Assembly: GCF_949987515.2 (NCBI RefSeq)
Contig: NC_082695.1
Span: 86,203,604 to 86,267,603, forward strand
Reading direction: 5' to 3'
DNA from: Delphinus delphis
Lineage: Eukaryota; Chordata; Mammalia; Artiodactyla; Delphinidae
DNA: 64,000 bases
Part shown: one piece after another, positions 1 through 12,003 of the stretch
How the letters are laid out: each line of letters opens with the position of its first letter
Position numbering within the stretch: position 1 is the first letter of the stretch
Notes under the pieces: model-generated
Seen by the model: only the letters and a program-made list of their open reading frames with translations
Told to the model about the DNA's origin: nothing
The model's database searches: none
Translations under genes and position numbers: made by a program

Positions 1-1976
1 CCATGGTGATGGTAATAATACTTTCCACATGAAGCGATACAGACCAGCATGGACGAGGGAATCAGCAAGATTGAAAATTAAAGGGAGATTGTGTAAGAAG
101 ATCTGAGTTATGTAATGACGGCAAGTATCGTATAATTTGCACATTTTCTTCTATGAGCACTTATAATAGAGCATCTAACTGGCTGAGTGAAGGATAACAA
201 AGATATGAAGGTTATGGTAAAGAGAAACAATAAGAGAATTAAAAAATGCAAAAAGGAAGGAGAAAGAAAAGGAAAAACGGAAAAGGAAGAGAAGGAGAAG
301 AAAAGAGAAGCAATTTTAAAAGGCCGTTCTTGCTGCCATCAGTGGGGCAGAATGCATATTGTTCGGGGGTGTGGAAAAGGGGCAGAAACCAAGAGCAAGC
401 CATGAAATTCTGAGACGGGGATGAAAAGACGACCTTGGCCTTGAAACCTGCCAGGAAGGAAGGTCTGAAAATTCAGCAGAAACGCCTGAAAAGTCCTTGA
501 CAGAGAAGCATTTCGGGACAACTGCACGTCGATGCTTTGCTTCCAAGGCCCAACAACATCTGTTCAGTGTGGAAACAATCCTGCTGGTGGTAAAATAAGC
601 AGGAAGCACAAAGTCGCTAATTTGGGAAGGGGTCAAGCCAGGACTCATTTTTAGATTTAGAGTAAAGACGGAGAGCCCAAACCACTGGTCTCCTGGGCCC
701 AGGGAGAAGGCATTTCCACCCCAGCGCCGGAGAGTGGAGCCTAACCTCCGCGAGATAGTGTCTTAAGGAAGGGTGTCCTCCAGGGCAGTGGATGCCAAGA
801 CGAGGTCAGAGGATTAAAGCCCAATTCATGGATCAAAGGGTAGGAAGCAAGGATCCAGAAAGAAGACTAAGGATTTTATATCTCCACCGGGAACAGAAAG
901 GTGATAACGGCGTGAAGCTGGCAAGGGAGACGGCAAATCGCTGAATGAAAAGAGAATTGTCAGGGCAATATTTTTGTTAGGAGGGAAGATGATGAAAGGA
1001 GACCCATGGGATGGGAAGGAGCTGGAATTCAGACGCTGCCTCCCTCAGCTTCCGACGGGTATCTTCCATGGAGACTGAGGGCCACCGAGAGGGCAAGGTT
1101 GGAAATTTGGGGGGCATTTAATAAGAATGCAGAACGGACTGGAAGTAAAACATGGCAAGGCAGCTTCTCCTAATAAGCCAACGTAGCCCACAACCTTGAT
1201 CAGCAACATGAATGTAGGTTCGGGAGTTTATTCCTCACGGCTTTCCTGCAAGGATGACTTCTCATTTGTCCTGAACAGCCACTTGAGGGTCAGGTCCATC
1301 CCCAACTCAGAGAGAACACTGATCCTTCCAGTGTCACTCCCGAAGGGGCGATGCCAGGATTGACAAGTTCTCTCCTGGAGTTTCGGGACCTCTGCCCTGA
1401 GTGTGGCCACTGTCACCCTCCCATCTGTAGACGCGGGAAGGAGAAAGGAAATGACGCGGTTTATAAGACATAAGACAAGGGAAACACAAAGCGGTAAGTG
1501 CTCTGGTTCCTCCTGGTTTGTGGCTCGACCTCCTGTTCTGTAAATATGTGGCAGCCGGGAAACGTGCTCACTACCGAAGGTGGCAGCAAAGCCTACAGTC
1601 TCCCGGGGACCGTCAGGAAAAGAGTGCCATGTCTGGGTTCCAACCTCCCATCTAGACTGTAACTGACTCACCTCTAACAATACCTGAGCTCCAGGTGGAT
1701 TATTTAAAGCTCTTTCATCCCAGTACCCTCACACAGCACGAATAGGACCTGTAATCTTACGAAAGGGGAGTAAGGCAGCACCAGACACTCTTCCTGGGTG
1801 AGTGGGCGAAGATGAAGGAGGAAGGAAGAGGGCTCTGGTGGTGCTGGCGGTGGCCAGGGGTGCCTGGGTGGCCACCGGGTCCAGTCAGTGGATGGATAGC
1901 AGGGCTTTGGCTGCTGTGGTCTGAAGCACGTGGTGACAGAAGAGAATCAAAAAGCTCAGTAAAAGAATAAACTGCT
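1..1976. other. Unique non-coding sequence, no gene recognised
   Basis: No repeat family or coding exon is recognised here. Positions 221-312 form a low-complexity, almost pure A/G tract, which is what keeps a 72-codon lysine-rich frame open there. A 150-codon minus-strand frame at 1228-1680 has no recognisable domain and no compositional sign of coding. Confidence 0.6.
221..312. repeat. Low-complexity polypurine tract
   Basis: About 90 bases are almost entirely A and G on the plus strand, with no regular unit. It is low-complexity sequence rather than a tandem array. Confidence 0.7.
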
Positions 1977-1977
1977 G

Positions 1978-2325
1978 GGGCTTCCCTGGTGGCGCTGTGG
2001 TTAACAATCTGCCTGCCAATGCAGGGGACACGGGTTTGAGCCCTGGTCCGGGAAGATCCCACATGCCGCGGAGCAACTAAGCCCGTGCGCCACAACTACT
2101 GAGCCTGCGCTCTAGAGCCCGCGAGCACGTGAGCCACAACTACTGAAGCCCATGTGCCTCGAGCCCATGCTCTGCAACAAGAGAAGCCACTGCCATGAGA
2201 AGCCCGTGCACCGCAACAAAGAGTAGCCCCCGCTCGCTGCAACTAGAGAAAGCCTGTGTGCAGCAACGAAGCCCAACGCAGCCAAAAATAAATAAATGAA
2301 ATAAGTAAATTCATTTTTTAAAAGA
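1978..2325 (+). mobile_element. CHR-type tRNA-derived SINE, long form
   Basis: The element opens with the 'cttccctggtggcgc' head and carries RNA polymerase III promoter A and B boxes of the tRNA-derived region, including 'gggtttgagccc'. The long body has the repeated 'gccacaactactgaagcc' units typical of the 300-350 bp cetartiodactyl form, and it ends in an 'aataaataaatgaaat' tail. The target duplication is not clean, which suggests an older copy. Its mutated CpG sites agree with that. Confidence 0.9.
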
Positions 2326-3214
2326 AGTAGCAGAAAGTGTCACCCCAGCTTAAAACAATAAACTGCCGTAGGAAACGCTAAGCCTCCCTCAGAGCTTCGC
2401 GGGGATAACCAGCCAGAAGGCGAGGTGGTTCCCTTCTCACGGTGCCAGTGCAGGGGTCAGATGAAGAGGTAGGTGGACAAACACCCGGACACAAGGGAGA
2501 GCCCACGGCCGGGATGGAGGGTCATAGACACCGTGACCACCCCCAGAGGAGCAATGCAGAGACTGCCATGCACCCTGAACAGTTGCCCAAGGCGCACACT
2601 GAAAAAGTCCGCCTCTCAGCCCCTCCATGAGGATCCTCACGCCCACCCCTCGGGGTCCACAGTTCTTCCAGGGGTCTCCTTGATCTCAGTATTTGTCAGA
2701 CTGAAGTACTATTGCAAAAGAATCAGCATCAACGGTCCGAGGGGCTGGAGAGTGTGGTACACAGGCCAGCAGGAAATATCAGCCGGGTAGTGTCAGACCA
2801 AGTGCCGAGTGCACGTCAGGGGCAGGCAGTCAAGGACGGGACCAGACGCTACAGCATCCTGGGAGAGCCGCTTCCTGGCCTCTGAAGAAGGATGAAGGTC
2901 TAACGAGTCTGTCAACGCCCCCCCCACCGGGAATCTGACTTGATCTAACCCACTGCAACGTCAGGCAGCAGAGCCAGGATCGCACCGTATGCGATTACAC
3001 TCTGCACGGCGACCCAAAACCCTCCGCTGGTGTAGAAAGCATCACCAAAGACTGATGGTGCAAATATCACCACGTCAAGAATGAGGCGGGTGAAGCCTGC
3101 CATAGAAGACACAGAGATTTAACAAATTAGGCAAATGTGTCTTTGGTGGGTTTTGTATCGTATCATCCCGGTTGGAGAAAAAGAACAACAACGTCAATGT
3201 AACATGGGGCCTTG
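2326..3214. other. Unique non-coding sequence
   Basis: Moderately GC-rich sequence with no recognised repeat or exon. Small overlapping frames on both strands at 2437-2790 have no protein similarity that I recognise. Confidence 0.55.
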
Positions 3215-3415
3215 GCAACGCTCAGTGCGCTAAGTCCTGTGTGTGCGCGTCTCCTTTCGTCCTCGAGTGAGCCTGCAACTAGGTACAACCGTTACTACAA
3301 GTGGAGAAACCGAGGTTTGCTGATGTCTGTGAAACTGTGCCCGCGGTCCCACAGCGGGTAGGGGCACAGCCTCGGTGTTTACTCTAGCTCCCGAGCTTTC
3401 TATCACTGTTTTACA
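3215..3415 (-). repeat. MIR SINE fragment, antisense
   Basis: An antisense MIR core is visible: the consensus 'cattttacagatgaggaaactgag' corresponds to the diverged 'caagtggagaaaccgagg'. It continues with the 'ggtcccacagcgggtagg' block that stands for 'ggtcacacagctagtaag'. MIRs are ancient mammalian tRNA-derived SINEs mobilised by L2; this copy is inactive. Confidence 0.65.
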
Positions 3416-4535
3416 CGGACTTGTATTATTTGAACTTTTGTATTAAAACCAAGCATGTGCCAAGCTCTCTGTGAACGCCTGGTCTTGTCCAGAATAATGT
3501 ACAGATCACGTCTTTTTATCTCCTCCCCTGTCCAGAGTGGGTGACAGTCCTATAGAAGCTGAATCGGGGTGAGGTGCAGACCAGGTAAGACCAGAAGGCA
3601 TCGCATCAGCCCCTGGGTCAGGCAGAAGCAGCCCCGTGGTCCGAGCCAAGCCTCTGCAGGCCCCGCCTCCTCAGACACTGGGCAAGGACCCAGTGACGCT
3701 TCCGCAGCTCGAAATCCACCATCGGTGATGGAGGTGCGGCTTTGAGGAGGGGCAGGTGTCGGGGAGGACCAAAAACCTTCCTATTTAAGGTGCTGTTCTA
3801 AACATCGGGCACCTACAGTGCAATCCTGAGTCAGGTTTCTACTCATTTAAACATTTTTTAATGCTCTTTTCTTCTTTGCATTGGATAACTGGCCTCTTGC
3901 AGACACGACCTTGGGTCTTTGAGTGATAACAGAGCTGGAGCAGCTGGGGCAACAGATGACCCATAAGCATCGTCAGAAACGTGTTCTGAGCAGGTGGGGG
4001 CCCATCACCTCCCCAGGCGCACCTGTCACCCCAGGAGGGGGAGCTCCCGTTTCTCCTCCAATCACCAGTTGCCATCCTGGGAGAACACAAACCTTCGAGA
4101 ACTATTTACACGAGCACCACTGACTGTCCCATGTTTTTGGTAAAACAGTGCAGCAGAAACCAAGTGCCCTTCAGCCGCTCTACTGAGAAAGAGGAGCCCT
4201 AACTCTGGGCCTGGGGGACCAGGGACAAGAGCAGGGTGGGGCGTCCAGACCCCTGTGAGCAAGAGACGTGGGACACCGGGGCCACACTGACCCACCCCAG
4301 CCCCTTCGTGTGAGGTCGTGTTGCCCACAGAGCTAAAGGTCTTGCCTTCCTTGTTTCCCCTTCTCACCCTCTTTTTTACCTTCTAAGGAGAGACTAGAAG
4401 GAAAGGAGGAAAGCGTAGGGGCAGCAGTGGCCGCTCTCCTCTGCGCCCTGGGCGTCCGCGGGGCCTGTCCTCCCAGTGTCCTTCCCCGGGCCCCGAGTCA
4501 GCCATCACTCATCTTGTCACATTGAACTCCAGATG
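3416..4535. other. Unique non-coding sequence
   Basis: No repeat family or exon is recognised. Several frames of 66-101 codons overlap on both strands, as expected by chance in GC-rich DNA. Confidence 0.5.
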
Positions 4536-4539
4536 CTCC

Positions 4540-5065
4540 TACCCTAGAGAATGCTCTGACTCTGGCCATTTTTCTTCATTCTCGCTAACAATTTGGTAAT
4601 GAAATATTGATTTTTAGTTAGATTCATATTGATGCTATTAGGTTTGCATTGATAAATCATGCTGGGCTCCTGTCTGGGCCGCTAGAAAGTACCACACTGA
4701 GCCCTGGAGATTACAATCAACTCATTGATGTGTTAATTTGATGGATTTTCCGTTCTCTTAGAAGGAGTGGGAGGGTAAAGGGAGATTTTTCAGTGCGGCC
4801 ACGGTAAAGTTTTCACAGTGAAATCGGGGACAGTAATTGCAGCCTTCACAGGGTAAGTTCGCTTCCAAAGAGTCCTCAGCCTTATTTGGCCAGAACCTGA
4901 AAAGCGGGAAAGGCGGTGGGGCTGCAGGGCTGGCATGGGAGGGGTGGGTGAGGGGTGGAAAGGACGTGACACACCTTGTAAATACTGGCCTGGAGCCCCA
5001 CGGGGCAAGGGGAAATCATATCGGTGAAATGCTAATTAAACCATTAGAGGCCGTCATGAAAGAGC
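4540..5065. promoter_or_regulatory. Candidate conserved non-coding element
   Basis: Free of recognisable repeats and dense in homeodomain-type cores. It includes an inverted TGAT/ATCA arrangement at 4650-4659, a cluster of ATCAA, ATTGAT and TTAAT cores at 4711-4740, and 'tgctaattaaacc' near 5030. PBX/MEIS/HOX-type factors bind such cores, but the cores are short and common. Conservation was not measured, so enhancer function is inference. Confidence 0.25.
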
Positions 5066-5649
5066 ATTTCCCATCTCCAGGAGGGTGTGTGTCTGCAGTC
5101 TGCCCCCAGGAAGTGGAGGTGGGCCGTGGGTGCCCGCGGACCACCTGCAGGCGGGCTCGGCCCCTCCCTCCCCGGGGGCTGGCTGGCGCCCCGGTGGTTT
5201 CAGGGACATTTCCCGGGTTCTTTCCCTTGCAAAGTGCCACTTAGCCAGCAGTGTCCTCAGCATCTGCAGCCTATTTAAAACAGCCTCTGGCTTGATTTAT
5301 GGTCCTGTGCAGACGTGATGTCTGTCGCTAAGGGGCAGGGCTTGGCGCACCAAAGGATCATCTTGTGATTTCCTTCCGAGACCCAGGACTTAGCGGCTCC
5401 GGAAAGAAAGGGCTCTGAAAATGCTTAGGTAGAAACTCATTATGTTTTGTTTCGTTTGTTTCATTTTTCCATCAAAACTATTTCACATTCAAGCCAGATG
5501 TGCTTCACCTCTGCGACCTTTCCAGCCCCTTCCCTCTGACGGGCACCAAAGAGCAATTCACATCAACCAAGTTCATTCAGCTACATTCATGTGTGTGCAA
5601 ACGTGTGTACCTGTGTGCAAAGCAAATGTAAGGCCGGCTTTCTGAAATA

Positions 5650-5650
<1 letters not shown>
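5066..5650. other. Unique GC-rich sequence
   Basis: GC-rich, with many overlapping short frames on both strands and no exon that can be supported. A short CpG-containing stretch near 5130-5220 is too small for a clear CpG-island promoter. Confidence 0.5.

Positions 5651-5704
<54 letters not shown>
5651..5704. repeat. (AC)27 microsatellite
   Basis: An uninterrupted run of 27 AC dinucleotides. Perfect arrays of this length are usually length-polymorphic and can adopt Z-DNA. Confidence 0.98.
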
Positions 5705-5708
<4 letters not shown>

Positions 5709-6309
5709 AGGAAGAGACCGCTCCAGAGCCCTGCTGTGTTTGGCGAGGGAGCCTCTGGCCTGGCCGAGGCAGACAGGAAGGAGGCAGGGGAATTGGTCAG
5801 CTTCTCTCATCTTAGCATCTTAAAGTGCTTGAATAACGAGCCGCGCCCACTGTCTTAACCCACAAGCTGCTGCTTGAGACACAGCCCAGCCCAAGGGGCC
5901 TGCCAGCCGTCCTTGTCAGGACAGCATGTGGAGGAACCCTGCAGTTACAGCAGGTGCGTGGGGTCAGGTTTAACGTGCGTGTCTGCCTGTCTGCCTGTGC
6001 AGAGCGACAAGGGATGAGAGAGAGGCAGCTGGACTTCACACCTCCTTGTAACCCAAGGGTATTTGTGGTGGCACTCAGTAAGGCTTGGGACAGCAAGAAC
6101 TTATAAACCACACCTCCTTTCAAGATCACAGTCATAAATAACCACTTTACGTTTCCAACTATGGTCATCCACTCCTAAGCTCACGGGGTTCACAGGTTTA
6201 ATCCTCTCCTTCCTTTTGAAGGTTGGTCATGTGTCACTCTGAAAGGAACCAGCTCTAGTCAGTGGGACAAATCCCCATCGCCCCAGGCGATGTCCTCCAT
6301 CACCCTCAT
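5705..6309. other. Unique non-coding sequence
   Basis: No recognised repeat or exon. A 118-codon minus-strand frame at 5812-6168 shows no domain. Confidence 0.5.
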
Positions 6310-6325
6310 CCCCAGTGTACAGATC

Positions 6326-6508
6326 TTTTTTTAAAAAAATGTTTATTTATTTTTATTTACTTGTTTGGTTGCACTGGGTCTTAGTTGCGGCAGGCGGGCT
6401 CCTTAGTTGCGGCAGGCATGTGGAATCTAGTTCCCTGACCAGGGATTGAAGCCAGGCCCCCTGCGTTGGGAGCGTGGAGTCTTAGCCACTGCGCCATCAG
6501 GGAAGTCC
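6326..6508 (-). mobile_element. CHR-type SINE, short form, antisense
   Basis: Read on the minus strand it starts 'gggacttccctgatggcgca', has the B-box region 'tcaatccctggtcaggga', and ends in an A/T-rich tail. An 18-bp imperfect target duplication brackets it: 'ccccagtgtacagatctt' at 6310-6327 and the 6507-6524 copy with three differences. Divergence of the duplication suggests an older insertion. Confidence 0.88.
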
Positions 6509-6524
6509 CCAGCGTACGAATCTT

Positions 6525-7149
6525 GACTTTGCTCTTTATTCCACGATGGGGCCTTGCACATACTCATTAAGGAAACTAAGATTCAAAGAATCTATCTGCA
6601 AAATGTGCATCCCTCCTTGTGTTGCTGAGAGCACTGACACGAGATCCCACAAGTAAAACACCTGCAGAGGCACCCAGTGGATTGTAGGCACTGATGCACC
6701 CCTGGCCCCTTCTCTGACTCAGTCACCTCTGGCAGAAACACCCTCTTCATCTCAAGTTAGACAAGCCTCTCCAATCCCGTCCCTCCAAGAAGTCTTCTCT
6801 CCCCAGGGCACTCACGCTCACTAGGACCTCGGGCTTCTCCAAGCTCTTGTTTTGCTGAGTAGAGGTGCGGGAGCTTCCTGGGAGACCAGCTGGGAGTACA
6901 GGTGAGCCCAGGGTCCACAAGGCACATGTGATGCTAAAACTGGCACTGGTGATGCGTCTCCTGTAAAGGGATGCTACTGGTAGGACCAAGGTGGCCACCT
7001 GGGGCTCCCGGACTCCACATGGTCCACAGTGCTTTGTTTCATATTTGAATTTGTATTTTTAGATGATTTCCAAACTGTGGTCAGTTTCTCATGAATATCC
7101 ATACCTGACTTCTCTTTAAAAGCCTGGAGGAGGATAAGGCTTAGAAACA
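6525..7149. other. Unique non-coding sequence
   Basis: No clear repeat or exon. Short overlapping frames near 6747-7180 are not supported as coding. Confidence 0.5.
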
Positions 7150-7360
7150 CATGCTCTGGAGCCAGACTGCCTGGGTTCAAATCCCAGTGCTATCCTGTCC
7201 TTGCTGTGCAATTTCAGGTGAGCTCCTTAGCTTCTCTGTGTTTTCCTTATGAACAGCACGAAGACCCTAAAAATGCATACCTAATAGAGTTGCTATGAGC
7301 ATTAAATGAGTTAACATACGTGAAGTACGTTGAACAGTGCCTAGAGCACAAAGGTCACTC
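7150..7360 (+). repeat. MIR SINE
   Basis: The MIR tRNA-like head is recognisable ('ctggagccagactgcctggg' followed by 'ttcaaatccc'). The core and 3' part follow, with 'attaaatgagttaacatacg' and 'gtgcctagagcacaaagg'. It is close to full length and ancient. Confidence 0.9.
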
Positions 7361-9739
7361 TCATCTACGTGTTACATTTTTTCTGGCAAGTTGGACCCTC
7401 ATTCTTGCTCGGGGGGAAACCTGGGGCAGCAGAGTCGGCCTCCTTTGGGCTGATCATGACCGCTCCTGTTACATCTGGTCAGGGACCCTGGGGCTTTACT
7501 CATCTGGCCATTGTAGACAGCGGCGTGTGCTGCCCTGGACGTCAGAAATGCGTCTCGGGATGGCGCTGTCGGATGTAGCTCTGCTCAGGAACGTCACACC
7601 AGGTGTTGGTCCGCAGTCAAAGGGGCCAAGGAAGGAGGGGAGCTGACAGGGCTTTGAGATCAGGAGAACAAGGCCGCGGTGCTGTGAATCGGCCAGTGCA
7701 GAGACAGGCTGGTGAGAAGACAGCCCTACAGAGGAAGAGGCAGCCCGGCAGCAAAGGCCTGGGCAGCAAGACGGCCTCAGAGTTGTGCCGTCACAAAGGA
7801 GAAGGCAAACGTAGAACTGCAAACAGGGGAGCCAACTGAGAGATCTGGGGAGCGGGATGGAAGAGGAGACATCCAGAGAAAGAAAGCCAGCACACCGCCA
7901 CGCCCGGCACCGGGGAACCAGCTAACAGGCCCCCAGCTCAGCCCAAAGACACCTGTGAGCTGCATCACGGGAGAAGGTCAGCCTAGCGTTTTGACCACTG
8001 ATCACAGAGCAGGGGCGACCTGCCATCCCCCCTGGTTTTATGATCCCTGCTCCCAGGATAAGCTGCCCGGGAGCACAGGCCAGAGGAGGTCACCACTCCA
8101 GATATGGGCCACACGCTGGGGTCGCAGCATCAGGACCAGAGCTTACAGAGATTTATAAAAGTTTGCATCCACGGTAGACATCACACAGATTAGTCCAGGC
8201 ATCTAAGCAATTTCTTAATCAACCACAAACAATCCCCCAGGTCTGGAATACCAGCTCCTCCTGTAACATAGAAACAATTCCAGCCAAAGTGTTTTCTAAA
8301 CTCCAAGTACGAGCCTCAAAGAAAATACAGGTTGCTATTTAAGTCTTAGGGCTAAACAGTAGTTCCCAAGATCATTGACCCTACCTAACAGAACATGAAA
8401 TTCTAAGCTCCAGAAAGTTATACAAAGTGCAGATTATTTTCCTTTCAGGGCGAGGCAGGTTTCATAGTCCCATTTACTTTGAGTTTTACCCACACGGTGA
8501 AGTTTTCAACAAGGCGAAGGAGGGCAAAGTATATCCAATAAAACTTTTTAATTGAAAATCACGACCAGACGGCTTTCTTCTAAGACAAGCAGGCTTCGGA
8601 GCTAGAATCTCTTGTCATTCTCCAATTGTGACTTTTTGTAGCGTTTCCTGGCAAGGGCAGGTCAAGGCGACTGACAATGGTGGGTCTGACTTCAAGGCCA
8701 GCTGACAATTCCTTACCTGACAAAAATAACTTCTTTCACAGGGAATTTGAGAATCTAAAACTTGGCGAGCGAGCCCGCTCCATGGGAGACGAGCACAAAG
8801 CAAGGGCTCCGTCTGAGGAGGGGCCGTAACACTGAAGACACCCCTTGGATGTGCCTGGCCCTACCTCGGGGCCCTTCTGCAGACAGTCACAATCAAGGGC
8901 TTTGTCACCGAGAACAAGGCATCTCGGTGGCAGAGCCTGTCCTGCACTTAGCCTGGCACGCACCTGTCAGGCTGTTGACACTGTTTCCAGGGAGCCTTTT
9001 CTCCTAATGCATCCTCCCCTGGAGGGGTCCCTCTCCTTGACATCTGTGACAGCCCCATGGGGGATCATTTTGTGAAACGGCCTTCAGCGTGAGGTTTGCT
9101 CTCTGATCCGACCTCCCCTAACTGTCTGCGTCTTCCATGTCCTGGTTGTGTTGGGGCCACGGTGGCACATGGAGCACCCCGCATGCACCCCAGGGAGGCA
9201 GGTGATTCACCAGCCTGTACTTCACCGCGCTCCTTTGCCTCTGGGAACTAAGTTCAGGATGTCGGCGAGCAATTCCAAAGCCCTGTGCAGCTCGGGTCCC
9301 CGCGGCCTCAGTAGGGAGCCCTTCACCTCTTTAATTTAATGGCAATGATGCATCCATCCTCTAGAAAATTCCAAGACGAGAAATGTGGGAGCTGATGTCG
9401 GAGCTCTGTGTGGTGAGGACTCCAGGGGCAGAAGAGACACTGAGGCACAAACGTCAGGGTCCTCTGCAGGGGATGCAATGCTCAATATTCCTCCCCGTCT
9501 CCCACCCTCCCTCCACCGCCCGAAACGGACAGCCCAGGTCCCCATGTAGGCTGTTTGCCGCACGCAGCACGCTCCTTTCTCCCTGTCTACGTACCTAGCA
9601 ACCCGCTACCTGTCCTTAAGGACTGGGACCAAAGGCCACCTTGAGCAGAGGGCATTAGCCGGGGCAGGGCGGGGGCGGGTTTCTAATCTGAGCATTGACG
9701 GCATTGCCTCTACATCCCATCTCCACTTCTTCTCCTCCC
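7361..9739. other. Unique non-coding sequence
   Basis: About 2.4 kb with no recognised repeat. Many frames of 60-148 codons overlap on both strands; the longest (7712-8158 plus) is arginine/proline-rich and low in complexity, with no domain. Some of the AT-rich stretch at 8150-8560 may be an unrecognised old element. Confidence 0.5.
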
Positions 9740-10416
9740 ATCCTCTCTTTCCATCACTCCAATCAAGCTTGTGTCTCACCAACCACCAAAACTGCTGTGA
9801 GGACCACTGCAGCCTGAGGAAAGCCCATGGTCTGACCCAGCCCACGTGCCTCCTGACCGGTGAGCAGCAGTGGGCGGCCCGGCCGCTCAGTCCTCATTAG
9901 TTGGCCTTCTCCGCTCAGCACCTGCTTCCCAAAGCTGTTGGACTTCCCTCTTCTCGTCGGCCCTCCTCTGCTGGCTCCTTGGCCGATTCCCCCGTGTCTC
10001 CTGGAATTCCTAATATTGAAATTCGCTGGATCCCTGAGCTTGGTCCCCTCACGTCCACACTACACCCTGGCCATCGGTCCTCATCTCACAGCTTGAAATG
10101 CCATTGAAATGCCCACGCCTCCCGAATCTATATCTCTAGCCTGACCTCTCCCCTTAATTCTAGACTGATTTACCCCATTACCTACTCGCCATAGCGTCTG
10201 ACCATCTGATCGATTATCCACACAGACTCCTATCAAAGTTGAAAGAAATTCAATTATTGGAGTTGCTCAGGAAATCCTGGCCCTAATCTTGGACTCCCCT
10301 TTTTCCCACCCTTCCCCCAATGCATCAGCAAATCCGGTTCACTCTGTCTTCAAAGGCTCTCCAGCCACTTCTGACAAACTCCACAAGCAACACCCAGGAC
10401 ACCCCAGCCATCACTT
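9740..10416 (+). repeat. L2 LINE, 5' part of interrupted copy
   Basis: The clearest part of the L2 ORF2-derived sequence is about 10110-10410. Landmarks include 'cgaatctatatctctagcctgacctctcccc', a later 'cttggactccc' block, and 'tgcatcagcaaatccggttc'. It is cut at the LTR insertion and resumes after it. L2 has been dead throughout placental evolution; no intact frame remains. The 5' limit is uncertain. Confidence 0.72.
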
Positions 10417-10880
10417 TGAAACAGGAGGGAAGGGGGCCGGGAACAACCTTTAAAAAAATGACATAGTCATAGTACATGACGAAAACTAGTGAGAACCAAC
10501 TGGGTCCAAGATGGCGGAAGATTTGACTTCCAGTAGACACTGAGCCTCATTATACACTCATTGTGATACATTAGCATCTAAATGACGCACCCACCAGCGC
10601 CATGACAGTTCTGAGGCTGACCCTAAAAGGCCAGAAAGGGGCGGTGGCCCAATTCCTAGAAATCCCCACCCCTTCCCCAAAATAGTTGGAATAATCCTCC
10701 CATTCATTGGCCTATGACATCACCCAGCCCATAAATATTAACCACACCATATTTCAAGGCCTCTTGCCTCTTGCCTTCCGAGGTGGCCCGCCCACTGTCT
10801 GTGGAGTGTGTTTCTCTCTAAATAAATCTGATTCTTACATATCACTTCATCTCGCAATTCTTTCGCGACAACCGGCAACA
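10417..10880 (+). mobile_element. Class I ERV solo LTR, 464 bp
   Basis: The element starts TG, ends CA, and is flanked by a perfect 4-bp target duplication, ACTT at 10413-10416 and 10881-10884. A 4-bp duplication is typical of gammaretrovirus-like class I ERVs. A TATA-like 'ataaatat' lies at 10731-10738 and a polyadenylation signal AATAAA at 10821-10826, giving a U3-R-U5 order. No internal viral sequence is present, so it is a solo LTR left by recombination. L2 sequence continues on both sides, which fixes the boundaries independently. I could not name the exact family. Confidence 0.85.
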
Positions 10881-11570
10881 ACTTCTCTCCTGCATTAATG
10901 CAGTTGCCTTCTCCCATCTCTCTTGCTCCCTTGGCCCCCTGCAAATCTGAACACAGCACAGTAGGTAAAGGGGCATTAAATACTTAAGTCACACCTTACT
11001 TCTGCTCTGCTCTGATCTCACTCAGGAAAAACACCAAAACCCTTCCACGGCCAACAAGACACTACGTGCTATGGCCTCACGATGTCCTCTGGCCCCTTTT
11101 CCATTGTGCTCGCCTCACTGCCTGAGCTCCTCCACACGCGGGGCTCTTCAGGGCCTTTGAACACACCAGCTACTCGCCCTTAGCGCCTTGGTACTGGCTG
11201 TTCCTGCTGCCTGGGATGCCCTCCCCAGCCTTTCTCTGTCCCCAACCCGGTGTTCACATGGGCACCGACTTCCTCTCTTCCTTCCTTTATGACTCAGAGG
11301 CCTCCGTGCCCACCCCATTAGCAATGCCGGGTCCCCCATCCAGCACACCTCACCCTGCTCTACCTCTTTCCTCCAAAGGCTTAACACTTTCTGACACACC
11401 CTGTATACTTAATTCTTGCATCCACTATCCACCAATTGTGTCCCTTCCCTAGAATCAAGGTGCCCTTGTGCCACAGGAGTCTTTATCCTTTTCATTCATG
11501 GATACATCGCAAGCACCAGCCAGAGGCTTGACACACAGTCGGTGGATAACAGATCCTCGCCGAGTGAGCG
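10881..11570 (+). repeat. L2 LINE, 3' part of interrupted copy
   Basis: It continues the L2 split by the LTR, beginning at the block equivalent to 'cctggattattgcaatagcctcct'. It passes the 'ggcctacaagaccctacatgatctgg' homologue near 11050-11090 and the 'cagggcctttg...ctgttcc' block. It reaches the L2 3' end, where 'cctagaatcaaggtgcc' and 'agcaccagccagaggcttgacacac' match the 3' UTR. Confidence 0.8.
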
Positions 11571-11599
11571 AATACCCTTCATTCCTTACATGTTAACAT

Positions 11600-11740
11600 T
11601 TTGCATCTTAGTCATCAGCCCACTGGACAGAGAGTGGGTCTTGTCTGGCGCTGTGTCCCTTGCATTCAGCATGGTGCCTGGCTCGGAGCAGGCAGGCAGC
11701 CAGTGCTTGAGAAACAAATACATGAACAAACAAGCAAGGA
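11600..11740 (+). repeat. L2 3'-end fragment
   Basis: A second, separate L2 3' terminus. Blocks equivalent to 'agggcagggactttgtctg', 'gcctggcacatagtaggtgc' and the terminal AATGAA repeats are visible in diverged form. Confidence 0.6.
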
Positions 11741-12003
11741 AGCCAGTGCGCACACACTCCGTCCTGCACTGACCTTGCGCTTCTCCTCTCCTCTCAGACA
11801 AGGAAACTGCCCTGCGTCTCTTTCTCTTATCGAAAATGAACACCAGAATTCATACCCTTTTTCCTATGGAATGGAACACTTTTAATAGGTTTGGAACAGA
11901 AACATCCAATTCCTTTTTGGTACTGTGGAGGGGGACAGCAGGAAATAAAAGAGTCCACGACACTGGAGTTCTACTACAGGTCTTACTTTCTGATGGTTTG
12001 CAA

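Noticed and set aside
5100..5225. CpG-island promoter
   Set aside because: The GC-rich stretch is too short, with few CpGs and no adjacent exon.
5651..5704. CRISPR-like regular repeats
   Set aside because: A dinucleotide microsatellite without spacers; the genome is a mammal's. No CRISPR array is present anywhere in the window.
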